This document shows, piece after piece, positions 1 to 6,720 of a DNA stretch of 7,182 bases. Origin of the DNA: Polaribacter sp. GTDB lineage: Bacteria; Bacteroidota; Bacteroidia; Flavobacteriales; Flavobacteriaceae. The DNA is taken from contig JAQWIO010000055.1 in NCBI GenBank assembly GCA_029248845.1, positions 1 to 7,182 on the forward strand, read 5' to 3'. A program made the position numbers and the translations under genes. The notes below the pieces were generated by a model. The model saw nothing but the letters and a program-made list of their open reading frames with translations, searched no databases and was not told the DNA's origin. Position 1 is the first letter of the stretch. Each line of letters begins with the position of its first letter.

Positions 1-784
1 TAAAAGACCTATGAAAATAAAACTTGAAACTTGGATTCATCAAACTGTAATTTTTGTTTTCAAACCCAAAAAGTTTTACTTGTTCGTCTATGAACTGTCT
101 TACCTGAGTGCCCATTGCAATCTGAACTAACGAAAAAATTAGAGAAACGATGAGCAGCTTATTAAAGCCAGAAGCAAATTTAAAAAGCTTTTTTTTGGGA
201 GAAATAATAAATTTCAATTGTAATAATAGTGCAATAATAATTAACCCAACAATCATGTGAATCGTTATTATGGCAGGGGTTAGGTTAGAGTCTACTACAG
301 TTTTTCCTAACCATGCTTCAAACAACATTAAGAAGAAAGCAGTAAAAGCTAGTAATGGTATTTTTTTGTTTTCTTTCCAGAACTTTGATGCACTATAGAT
401 AAGGAATAAAAAGACAAACCCTGCGATAACTGAGACTAGTCTATTGATATATTCTGTCCAAGTATGGTATTTGTTAAATTTCGAGTAGTCGTGTTTGGTG
501 TAATTTGTCCAATTTTCTATATTAAATTCTGCAGATGTTTTGATGTCACTTTCAGCAACAAATAAAAGCTCATTTTTTATGATAATGAAACCTTTTTCAA
601 ATTCAGTATAGGGTTTCCAAGTAATTTGTTCTTCAGAAGTGGGTGGAATATAATAGCCAAAACATTTTGGCCAATCAGGGCACCCCATTCCAGATCCTGT
701 CATTCTAACAATAGCGCCAGCTAAAAAAATCAAATACAGAGAAATAATAGTAATTTGTACAATTCTTGGAAATTGATGTTTCAT
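1..784 (-). CDS. ctaA: Heme A synthase, COX15/CtaA family (partial, C-terminus off the window)
   Basis: Integral membrane enzyme that oxidises the C8 methyl group of heme O to a formyl group, giving heme A for aa3-type cytochrome oxidase. The minus-strand frame is open for 261 codons from an ATG at 784-782 to the window edge. Visible marks are a first membrane helix (about residues 9-27), the motif VRMTGSGMGCPDWPKCFG with the cysteine pair C35/C41 of the extracytoplasmic loop, an unusually long polar loop (about 45-108), then helices near 113-131, 143-160, 172-190 and 208-226. TIHM (H176) is the histidine of the fourth helix, and FHRSF (H258), just before the edge, is the matching motif of the second half. 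Where many family members have ExxHR, this one reads EYINR (E111, N114, R115). The start follows an A/T-rich leader without a Shine-Dalgarno site. The gene lies behind the csp terminator, so it probably has its own promoter, but I cannot place one with confidence. The family call is firm. Confidence 0.9.
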   Translation of the reverse strand, partial: MKHQFPRIVQITIISLYLIFLAGAIVRMTGSGMGCPDWPKCFGYYIPPTSEEQITWKPYTEFEKGFIIIKNELLFVAESDIKTSAEFNIENWTNYTKHDYSKFNKYHTWTEYINRLVSVIAGFVFLFLIYSASKFWKENKKIPLLAFTAFFLMLFEAWLGKTVVDSNLTPAIITIHMIVGLIIIALLLQLKFIISPKKKLFKFASGFNKLLIVSLIFSLVQIAMGTQVRQFIDEQVKLFGFENKNYSLMNPSFKFYFHRSF

Positions 785-813
785 TTAAAATGAATTTTCT
801 GTAAAAATACGAC

Positions 814-847
814 AAAAAAAAGTCGCTTAAAAAAAATTAAGCGACTT
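814..847 (-). terminator. Intrinsic terminator of the cold-shock gene
   Basis: Arms AAGTCGCTTAA (820-830) and TTAAGCGACTT (837-847) form a perfect 11-bp inverted repeat around a six-base loop. Read on the minus strand, the stem is followed by a run of T (complement of the A-run 814-819), the form of a Rho-independent terminator. It lies about 30 bases past the csp stop codon and about 30 bases before the heme A synthase start, so it separates these two same-strand genes. Confidence 0.85.
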
Positions 848-877
848 GTTTCGTTGTAAAAAGTTAAAAAATAGTGC

Positions 878-1069
878 TTAGAGAACTCTAACGTCTACTG
901 CATTTAAACCCTTTCTACCTTCTTTTAGATCAAATTCTACTGCATCCCCTTCTCTAATCTCATCTACTAATCCTGATACATGCACAAAATACTCTGTGTT
1001 TGAATCATCTTCTGTTACAAATCCAAATCCTTTAGATTCGTTGAAGAATTTTACTGTTCCTTTTTTCAC
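878..1069 (-). CDS. csp: Cold-shock domain protein (CspA family), 63 aa, GTG start
   Basis: Small cytoplasmic single-domain protein that binds single-stranded nucleic acid. Family members melt RNA secondary structure and act as RNA chaperones in cold or growth transitions. From the GTG the protein reads VKKGTVKFFNESKGFGFV and ends AVDVRVL. It has the RNP1 motif KGFGFV (residues 13-18) and the RNP2 motif YFVHV (27-31), and its 63 residues fit a single five-stranded OB fold. The frame stays open upstream to an ATG at 1159, but that would add 30 residues of hydrophobic, low-complexity sequence unlike any cold-shock protein, and the best promoter (1099-1132) would then lie inside the gene. I therefore choose GTG at 1067-1069, where the usual MKxGTVKFF start of the family begins. 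No Shine-Dalgarno site is visible, which is normal in Bacteroidetes. The gene is monocistronic: divergent from nrdB and closed by the hairpin at 814-847. Family certain; exact start likely. Confidence 0.9.
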   Translation of the reverse strand: MKKGTVKFFNESKGFGFVTEDDSNTEYFVHVSGLVDEIREGDAVEFDLKEGRKGLNAVDVRVL

Positions 1070-1098
1070 TTTAATAAAGATAAATGTTAATAATAAAA

Positions 1099-1132
1099 CA
1101 AATATAAGGCTATTATTAATTGGTTTTACAAA
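1099..1132 (-). promoter_or_regulatory. Candidate csp promoter, Bacteroidetes type
   Basis: On the minus strand, TTTG (complement of 1129-1132) is followed after 22 bases by TATATTTG (complement of 1099-1106), matching the flavobacterial pattern TTG, about 17-23 bases, TAnnTTTG. Transcription would start near 1093, giving a leader of roughly 25 nt before the GTG at 1069. A second TAnnTTTG match (TAATTTTG, complement of 1157-1164) has no -33 partner at a proper distance and would give a leader near 85 nt. Confidence 0.4.
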
Positions 1133-1247
1133 AGTTTTGTTTTTAAAATTTGTATTCAAAATTATCTATTAAAAAAGGGTATGGAAAAAAAAGGATATTG
1201 CAATGACAATCTGTAATATTTCTTTTTTATGAGAGGTATTTTAAGAA

Positions 1248-1271
1248 TGTCAATGAAAATAGTAGTTGACA
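1248..1271. repeat. Short inverted repeat TGTCAA-N12-TTGACA
   Basis: Six-base perfect arms at 1248-1253 and 1266-1271 around 12 bases, in the csp-nrdB divergent region. The symmetry would suit a dimeric DNA-binding regulator, but a repeat this short can occur by chance in AT-rich DNA. The right arm also looks like a sigma-70 -35 hexamer, with no matching -10 downstream. Confidence 0.25.
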
Positions 1272-1284
1272 CGATTTTTAAATT

Positions 1285-1311
1285 TTAAAACACTGATAAA
1301 CAGTATTTTAA
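1285..1311. repeat. Imperfect 11-bp inverted repeat (possible operator or hairpin)
   Basis: TTAAAACACTG (1285-1295) and CAGTATTTTAA (1301-1311) are reverse complements at 10 of 11 positions, around the loop ATAAA. A T-run follows at 1316-1324, so on the plus strand it also resembles a terminator, although no upstream plus-strand gene needs one. It lies 164 bases before the nrdB start and about 150 bases upstream of the proposed csp transcription start. An operator for either gene is possible. No known factor can be assigned. Confidence 0.4.
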
Positions 1312-1445
1312 TAATATTTTTTTTGACCTTAAAAGTGTGAAAATTTCAATTTTGTTAAAAACTTCAACGTTTTGTGAATAACTATGACTTTCATTTTGGA
1401 ACAAAAAATTCAATATTTGTAGAGGTAATTTTCTACGATTAAATT

Positions 1446-1475
1446 ATGTCCAATAATACTCAAATTTTTAAATAA
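1446..1475 (+). promoter_or_regulatory. Nine-codon upstream ORF overlapping the nrdB start
   Basis: An ATG at 1446 opens a nine-codon frame (MSNNTQIFK) whose TAA stop shares its last A with the nrdB ATG (TAATG at 1473-1477). Both starts begin with ATGTCCAA, and the peptide resembles the NrdB N-terminus (MSKQEPILQ). It could be a leader peptide that couples translation to nrdB, a decayed duplicate of the gene start, or chance. The true nrdB start is well supported by homology, so this is not an alternative in-frame start. Confidence 0.25.
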
Positions 1476-2446
1476 TGTCCAAACAAGAACCAATTTTACA
1501 GCCAAATGATAACCGATTTGTTATTTTTCCTATTCAACATGACGATTTATGGGAATGGTATAAAAAGCAACAAGCTTGTATCTGGACCGCTGAGGAAATT
1601 GATTTATCAGAAGATGTTTTAGACTGGAATAAGAAATTATCAGAAGACGAGCGTTATTTTATTAAGCATATATTAGCCTTTTTTGCTGCATCAGACGGTA
1701 TCGTAAATGAAAATCTTGCAGAAAACTTTGTAAATGAAGTTCAATATTCTGAAGCAAAATTTTTCTACGGTTTTCAAATCATGATGGAAAATGTTCATTC
1801 AGAAACCTATTCTTTGTTAATTGATACTTACGTTAAAAATGAGGAAGAAAAAGATCAATTATTCAGAGCAATCGAGGTTTTCCCAGCAATTAAGAAAAAA
1901 GCAGATTGGGCTCTAAAATGGATAGAATCAGATTCTTTTGCTGAACGGTTAATCGCATTTGCTGCTGTGGAAGGTATTTTCTTTTCAGGGGCATTTTGTT
2001 CTATTTTTTGGTTAAAGAAAAGAGGATTGTTACCAGGATTAACCTTTTCTAACGAATTAATTTCTCGTGATGAAGGATTGCACTGCGATTTTGCTGTTCA
2101 TTTACACAATCATCACATTGTAAATAAAGTTCCAAAAGAAAGAATTAGAGAAATTATTGTAGATGCATTAAACATTGAACGTGAATTTGTTACGGAGTCT
2201 TTACCTGTAAGTTTAATAGGAATGAACGCTAAATTAATGACACAATACCTAGAATTTGTTACCGATAGATTGTTGGGCGAATTCAATTGTGAAAAAGAAT
2301 ACAATGTTGCAAATCCTTTTGACTTCATGGAAATGATTTCATTAGAAGGAAAAACTAACTTCTTCGAAAAAAGAGTTTCTGAATACCAAAAAGCAGGAGT
2401 AAAATCTGGAGGAACAGGTAGTATTAGTTTCGATTCAGATTTTTAG
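1475..2446 (+). CDS. nrdB: Class Ia ribonucleotide reductase, small (radical) subunit NrdB
   Basis: Cytoplasmic beta subunit that holds the dimetal centre and stable tyrosyl radical used by NrdA to reduce ribonucleoside diphosphates to deoxyribonucleotides. All expected metal ligands are visible: D74 ([11 protein letters not shown]), E105 and H108 ([10 protein letters not shown]), E166 (AVEGIFFSG), and E200 and H203 ([10 protein letters not shown]). The radical tyrosine is Y112. W37 in [10 protein letters not shown] and Y304 near the C-terminus fit the radical transfer path, and the tail ends SFDSDF, the acidic-aromatic peptide that docks on the large subunit. The wording of the motifs ([26 protein letters not shown]) is close to eukaryotic R2 rather than E. 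coli NrdB. At 323 residues it is a normal full length, with no ATP cone. It is followed after 101 bases by nrdA on the same strand, with no terminator seen between them, so the two are probably one operon in the order B-A, the reverse of E. coli. Confidence 0.97.
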   Translation: MSKQEPILQPNDNRFVIFPIQHDDLWEWYKKQQACIWTAEEIDLSEDVLDWNKKLSEDERYFIKHILAFFAASDGIVNENLAENFVNEVQYSEAKFFYGFQIMMENVHSETYSLLIDTYVKNEEEKDQLFRAIEVFPAIKKKADWALKWIESDSFAERLIAFAAVEGIFFSGAFCSIFWLKKRGLLPGLTFSNELISRDEGLHCDFAVHLHNHHIVNKVPKERIREIIVDALNIEREFVTESLPVSLIGMNAKLMTQYLEFVTDRLLGEFNCEKEYNVANPFDFMEMISLEGKTNFFEKRVSEYQKAGVKSGGTGSISFDSDF

Positions 2447-2547
2447 TGTTTATATATATAAATACTTTCCAATAAATAAAATTCAAATAGTTAGCCAGAA
2501 AGGGGATGTTTTGGCGACTTTAACAACCAAATAAAACCTATAAATTC

Positions 2548-4947
2548 ATGTTTGTATTAAAAAGAGACGGCAAAAAAGAGCCGGTGATGTTCGATAAAAT
2601 TACGTCTAGAGTAAAGAAAATGTGTTACGGATTAAACAAAATTGTTGACCCTGTAAAAGTGGCTATGCGTGTAATTGAAGGTTTGTATGATGGTGTAACA
2701 ACTTCAGAATTAGATAATTTAGCAGCAGAAACTGCAGCGACAATGACCACAGCTCATCCCGACTATGCGAAATTAGCAGCAAGAATTGCCGTTTCTAATC
2801 TTCATAAAAATACAAAGAAATCATTCTCAGAAACAATGGATGATTTATACTATTATGTAAATCCAAGGACTAATAAAAAAGCACCATTATTAGCAGATGA
2901 TGTTTATGAGATTGTTAAAGCAAATGCAGAAAAATTAGATTCTACGATTATTTACAATAGAGATTTTAATTATGATTATTTTGGTTTTAAAACATTAGAA
3001 CGTTCCTACTTGTTAAAGTTGAATGGTCAGATTGCTGAACGTCCTCAACACATGTTAATGCGAGTTTCTCTTGGTATTCATAAAAATGATATTGACGAAG
3101 CGATTGCAACCTATGAATTAATGAGTAAAAAATATTTTACGCATGCAACTCCAACCTTATTTAATGCCGGTACTCCAAAACCACAGATGTCTTCGTGTTT
3201 TTTATTACAAATGCAAGATGATAGTATCGAAGGTATCTACGATACATTAAAGCAAACAGCAAAAATATCACAATCTGCAGGAGGTATTGGTTTATCATTA
3301 CATAATATTAGAGCAACAGGATCATACATTGCAGGAACAAATGGAACTTCTAATGGTATTGTACCAATGTTAAAAGTATTTAATGATACTGCTCGTTATG
3401 TAGATCAAGGAGGAGGAAAACGTAAAGGCTCTTTCGCGATGTATTTAGAACCATGGCATGCAGATATTTTTGATTTTTTAGATTTGAAGAAAAATCATGG
3501 TAAAGAAGAAATGCGTGCAAGAGATTTATTTTATGCAATGTGGGTTTCAGATTTATTTATGAGTCGTGTTCAAGAAGACGCTGATTGGACTTTGATGTGT
3601 CCTCATGAATGTCCGCACTTGTACGATACACACGGCGAAGAATTTGAGCGTTTGTATACAGGTTATGAGGCTGCAGGAAAAGGAAGAAAAACAATTAAAG
3701 CCCGTGAATTATGGGAAAAAATACTAGAATCTCAAATTGAAACAGGGACTCCTTACATGTTGTATAAAGATGCAGCAAATAGAAAATCGAATCAGAAAAA
3801 TTTGGGGACCATCCGTTCTTCAAATCTTTGTACAGAAATTATGGAATACACTGCAAAAGATGAGGTTGCTGTGTGTAATCTTGCATCTATTGCACTGCCA
3901 ATGTTTATTTCTGAAAAAGAAAACGGAGAGAAATTTTTCAATCATAAAAAATTATTTGATGTAACTAAAAAAGTAACTCGTAATCTAGATACAGTGATAG
4001 ATATGAACTACTATCCTGTAAAAGAAGCTGAAAATTCTAACTTTAGACACAGACCTGTAGGTCTAGGGATCCAAGGTTTAGCAGATACTTTTATTATGCT
4101 TCGCTTACCTTTTACTTCTGATGAAGCTAAAAAACTAAATCAGGAAATTTTTGAAACGATGTATTTTGCAGCTGTAACTTCTTCTATGGAAATTGCAAAG
4201 GTAAAAGAACCCTATTCTACCTTTAAAGGGTCTCCTATGTCTGAGGGAGAGTTTCAGTTTAACATGTGGGGAATTAAAGATGATGAGTTGAGTGGAAATT
4301 GGGACTGGGCAAAATTACGAAAACAAGTAATGAAACATGGAGTTAGAAATTCTCTATTAGTGGCTCCAATGCCAACGGCATCAACATCTCAAATTTTAGG
4401 AAACAATGAAGCATTTGAGCCATACACTTCTAATATTTATACAAGAAGGGTGTTGTCTGGAGAATTTATTGTTGTAAATAAACATTTGTTAGAGGATTTA
4501 GTAGAGCTTAATTTGTGGGATAATGACATGAAAGAAAATATTATGCGTGCAAATGGCTCTATACAACATGTAGAAGCCATTCCAGCTGAGTTAAGAGAGT
4601 TATATAAAACAGTTTGGGAAATGAGTATGAAAGATATTATAGATATGGCTCGTCATAGAGGCTATTTTATTGATCAGTCGCAATCACTAAACTTGTTTAT
4701 GAAAGATCCAGATTATGCAAAATTAACATCAATGCATTTCTATGCCTGGAAATCGGGGTTAAAAACAGGAATGTATTATCTAAGAACAAAATCTGCTGTA
4801 AACGCAATTCAGTTTACAGTTTCTAAAGATAAAAAAGCAGCGGTAATTGAAGAGGAAAAGCCAATGACTCCTGAAGAGTTTAAAGCAATGGTAGATGCTT
4901 CTAAAAACGGAGCACCAGACGATGACTGTTTAATGTGTGGTTCCTAG
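2548..4947 (+). CDS. nrdA: Class Ia ribonucleotide reductase, large (catalytic) subunit NrdA
   Basis: Catalytic alpha subunit that reduces ribonucleoside diphosphates with the radical supplied by NrdB; cytoplasmic. Domains in order: an ATP cone (about residues 1-90, [19 protein letters not shown]), the activity site for ATP/dATP; the all-alpha region; then the ten-stranded barrel. Catalytic residues are visible: C217 (SSCFLL) and C443 (VCNLAS) as the redox pair, the thiyl cysteine C428 with N426 and E430 in NLCTEI, and the radical-path tyrosines Y743/Y744 (GMYYLRT). [15 protein letters not shown] (608-622) is the phosphate-binding signature. The C-terminus DDCLMCGS carries the swinging pair C794/C797 that re-reduces the active site. 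At 799 residues it is near the human R1 length, and many stretches match eukaryotic R1 as I remember it. The start at ATG 2548 is where the ATP cone begins. The 101-base gap after nrdB is AT-rich with a TATATATATA run and shows no convincing promoter. A terminator follows at 5001-5034. No intein, frameshift or missing key residue is seen. Confidence 0.97.
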   Translation: MFVLKRDGKKEPVMFDKITSRVKKMCYGLNKIVDPVKVAMRVIEGLYDGVTTSELDNLAAETAATMTTAHPDYAKLAARIAVSNLHKNTKKSFSETMDDLYYYVNPRTNKKAPLLADDVYEIVKANAEKLDSTIIYNRDFNYDYFGFKTLERSYLLKLNGQIAERPQHMLMRVSLGIHKNDIDEAIATYELMSKKYFTHATPTLFNAGTPKPQMSSCFLLQMQDDSIEGIYDTLKQTAKISQSAGGIGLSLHNIRATGSYIAGTNGTSNGIVPMLKVFNDTARYVDQGGGKRKGSFAMYLEPWHADIFDFLDLKKNHGKEEMRARDLFYAMWVSDLFMSRVQEDADWTLMCPHECPHLYDTHGEEFERLYTGYEAAGKGRKTIKARELWEKILESQIETGTPYMLYKDAANRKSNQKNLGTIRSSNLCTEIMEYTAKDEVAVCNLASIALPMFISEKENGEKFFNHKKLFDVTKKVTRNLDTVIDMNYYPVKEAENSNFRHRPVGLGIQGLADTFIMLRLPFTSDEAKKLNQEIFETMYFAAVTSSMEIAKVKEPYSTFKGSPMSEGEFQFNMWGIKDDELSGNWDWAKLRKQVMKHGVRNSLLVAPMPTASTSQILGNNEAFEPYTSNIYTRRVLSGEFIVVNKHLLEDLVELNLWDNDMKENIMRANGSIQHVEAIPAELRELYKTVWEMSMKDIIDMARHRGYFIDQSQSLNLFMKDPDYAKLTSMHFYAWKSGLKTGMYYLRTKSAVNAIQFTVSKDKKAAVIEEEKPMTPEEFKAMVDASKNGAPDDDCLMCGS

Positions 4948-5000
4948 ATAGAGAAAGGGTCATTTCAGCCAAGGGATGAATCTATACAATTAAAAGTTTG

Positions 5001-5034
5001 AAAAAAGAGAAGCAGAAATGCTTCTCTTTTTTGT
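5001..5034 (+). terminator. Intrinsic terminator of the nrdBA operon
   Basis: Perfect 14-bp stem AAAAAAGAGAAGCA (5001-5014) and TGCTTCTCTTTTTT (5019-5032) closed by a GAAA tetraloop, with the T-run built into the descending arm. It lies 54 bases after the nrdA stop. The A-run on the other side makes it symmetrical and able to act in both directions, but both neighbouring genes are on the plus strand. It separates nrdBA from dgt as transcription units. Confidence 0.9.
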
Positions 5035-5133
5035 AATTTCGTTTCACTTGCCATTAGAATGAAGGTAAGAATTCAATAATAAAAACCCTGAACTACTCTT
5101 ATTGTTGGTCAGGAGCATTAAATTTAACAAATA

Positions 5134-6474
5134 ATGAATTGGGAACAACTTCTTTCTTTAAAACGCTTCGGTGATACACAAAAACGCACAAGAGCAGCAC
5201 AAGACGAAACACGTTTGGGCTTTGATGTAGATTTTGATAGAATCATATTTTCATCAGCATTTAGAAGCTTACAAGATAAGACACAGGTAATTCCTTTATC
5301 CGAAACAGATTTTGTACATACTCGTTTAACACATAGTTTAGAGGTATCTGTAGTAGGGAGAACATTAGGGAGAAGAGTTGGTCAAGCTTTGCTTGATCGT
5401 CATCCAAATTTAAAAAAACTTGGATATACATTTAATGATTTTGGCGCCATTGTAGCAGCTGCATCTGTAACTCACGATATCGGAAATCCGCCTTTCGGGC
5501 ATTCTGGAGAAAAAGCAATTGGAGAGTATTTTAAAACTGGAAAAGGAGCAAAATATAAAGGTGAGCTAACAGAAAAAGAATATCAAGATCTAATTGATTT
5601 TGAAGGAAATGCAAACGGATTTAAGATTTTAACAGAAAGCAGAGAAGGAATTTCTGGCGGATTAAGATTGTCATATGCTACTTTGGGTGCTTTTATGAAA
5701 TATCCAAAAGAGAGTCTTCCTAAAAAACCAACAAAACATATTGTAGATAAAAAGTATGGCTTTTTTCAGTCAGAAAAAGAATCGTTTTTAGAGGTAGCTA
5801 CAGAGTTAGGTTTGAAACAAAAATCGACGACAGGAAATGTTTCTTTTTATCGTCATCCACTGGCTTATTTGGTAGAAGCGGCAGATGATATATGCTATAC
5901 AATCATTGATTTTGAAGACGGAATTAACTTGGGTTTGATTGAAGAAGAATTCGCTTTAGAATATATGATAAAGCTAGTCAAAAACACAATAGATATTAAA
6001 AAATACCATTCATTACAACACAAAACAGACAGAGTGAGTTATCTACGGGCTCTGGCAATTGGAGTTTTAATCAATGAGGCCGTCACTATTTTTTTAGAAA
6101 ATGAAGAAGCTATTTTACAAGGGACATTTGAGAAATCGTTATTAGATAAATGCACTTATGAAGCTCAAATCAATGATATTCTAAAAATAAGTGTTGATAA
6201 GATTTATAAAAGTGCTGAAGTTGTAGAAAAAGAGATAGCGGGTTATCGAATTATTGCTGACTTGTTAGATGTTTTTGTAACGGCTTTAAATCATAAGTTT
6301 GACGGGAATCAATCAAATTTTGATAAATTGGTATTGAATCTATTACCCAATGAATACCAGATAGAAAGAGTAAATTTATACAATAGAATTTTGCAAATAT
6401 GTAGTTATGTCTCAAGAATGTCTGACAGTTCTGCAATTCGAATGCACAAAAAATTAACGGGTAATATCATCTAA
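5134..6474 (+). CDS. dgt: Deoxyguanosinetriphosphate triphosphohydrolase (dGTPase), HD family
   Basis: Cytoplasmic metal-dependent enzyme that splits dGTP, and often other dNTPs, into deoxynucleoside and inorganic triphosphate, trimming the dNTP pool. The N-terminal part has the family signature QDETRLGFDVDFDRIIFSSA and FRSLQDKTQV. The HD metal ligands are H67 (HTRLTHSLEV), H114 and D115 (THDIGNPPFGHSGE) and an aspartate of the pair D251/D252 (VEAADDICY). H123 and E126 of the GHSGE motif correspond to the residues that help catalysis in E. coli Dgt. The downstream motif FEGNANGFKIL (156-166) is also typical. At 446 residues it lacks part of the length of E. coli Dgt (about 505) and fits the shorter dGTPase-like group, so its preference for dGTP over other dNTPs is inferred. 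It starts at the ATG giving MNWEQLLSLKRFGD, which fits the family start. It lies downstream of nrdBA but behind their terminator, so it is probably transcribed on its own; no clear promoter is visible in 5035-5133. No hairpin terminator is seen after the stop. Confidence 0.93.
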   Translation: MNWEQLLSLKRFGDTQKRTRAAQDETRLGFDVDFDRIIFSSAFRSLQDKTQVIPLSETDFVHTRLTHSLEVSVVGRTLGRRVGQALLDRHPNLKKLGYTFNDFGAIVAAASVTHDIGNPPFGHSGEKAIGEYFKTGKGAKYKGELTEKEYQDLIDFEGNANGFKILTESREGISGGLRLSYATLGAFMKYPKESLPKKPTKHIVDKKYGFFQSEKESFLEVATELGLKQKSTTGNVSFYRHPLAYLVEAADDICYTIIDFEDGINLGLIEEEFALEYMIKLVKNTIDIKKYHSLQHKTDRVSYLRALAIGVLINEAVTIFLENEEAILQGTFEKSLLDKCTYEAQINDILKISVDKIYKSAEVVEKEIAGYRIIADLLDVFVTALNHKFDGNQSNFDKLVLNLLPNEYQIERVNLYNRILQICSYVSRMSDSSAIRMHKKLTGNII

Positions 6475-6581
6475 AATTAAATGAGAAAACTTCATAAAAA
6501 GAATACAATGAAAAGCAATAGGAATTATTATAATTGTAGCATTAGGTTTTTTGTATTAACAGCATCAACATAAATTGTGAA

Positions 6582-6716
6582 GATTAAGGGGCATCATGGA
6601 CAAAAATGAGCGATGCAATTTCTAGGGGTACTGGACCCGATTATTATCAGGAATTGTATGTTTCACCTTATAATTTCGATAAGCTTTATTTAGCCAACAA
6701 CTATATGTTAGTGTCT
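6582..6716 (+). pseudogene. Decayed fragment of a BNR/VPS10-type beta-propeller protein
   Basis: In one plus-strand frame the sequence reads D-stop-GASWTKMSDAI, then SRGTGPDYYQELYVSPYNF and DKLYLANNYMLVS. This follows the repeat pattern of sortilin/VPS10 and BNR-type propeller proteins of Bacteroidetes, where DGGxSWxKxSD is followed by a YY...hyVsPxNxDxhYhh...hhVS stretch and another DGG. A stop codon (TAA 6585-6587) sits where a glycine codon would be expected, the next DGG motif is missing, and the frame ends at a TGA (6735) within the end of dxs. An ATG at 6606 would allow a 43-residue ORF, but it begins in the middle of the repeat and lacks the rest of any fold, so I read it as a relic. 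The bases just before it (6475-6581) hold no open gene. One frame there gives GIIIIVALGFLY followed by a stop, which could be a broken membrane anchor. Family assignment is by pattern memory only. Confidence 0.45.
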
Positions 6717-6720
6717 TTTT

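Larger units (their letters stand above)
1133..1474. other. Gene-free divergent region between csp and nrdB
   Basis: Very AT-rich and without a credible gene in either direction apart from the nine-codon mini-ORF described separately. It must hold the promoter of nrdBA. The best plus-strand candidate is weak: TTTG at 1371-1374, 16 bases, then TCATTTTG at 1391-1398 (one mismatch to TAnnTTTG, spacer slightly short). AATATTTG at 1412-1419 also differs from the -7 consensus by one base but lacks a spaced -33 element. A small hairpin is possible at 1419-1436 (GTAGA and TCTAC, with one extra G-T pair). Two larger dyads are listed separately. I find no clear pair of 16-bp NrdR boxes. Confidence 0.5.

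Noticed and set aside
2113..2328. Minus-strand 71-codon ORF inside nrdB
   Set aside because: Lies wholly antisense to a strongly conserved gene and encodes no recognisable protein; a shadow of the nrdB reading frame.
2451..2464. TATATATATA run after nrdB
   Set aside because: A short AT alternation in AT-rich spacer, without an adjacent -33 element or hairpin; not called a promoter or terminator.
3737..3964. Plus-strand 75-codon ORF inside nrdA
   Set aside because: Out-of-frame shadow of nrdA with unnatural composition and no recognisable motif.
5102..5126. TTG ... TAAATTTA before dgt as a promoter
   Set aside because: The spacer is only about 14 bases, the -7 element has a mismatch, and it would leave almost no leader before the ATG.
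6251..6436. Minus-strand 61-codon ORF inside dgt
   Set aside because: Antisense to the conserved dgt C-terminus, with no motif and no sign of its own promoter.
6481..6573. Thirty-codon plus-strand ORF after dgt (MRKLHKKNT...)
   Set aside because: Low-complexity composition with no recognisable family; more likely chance within the decayed region.
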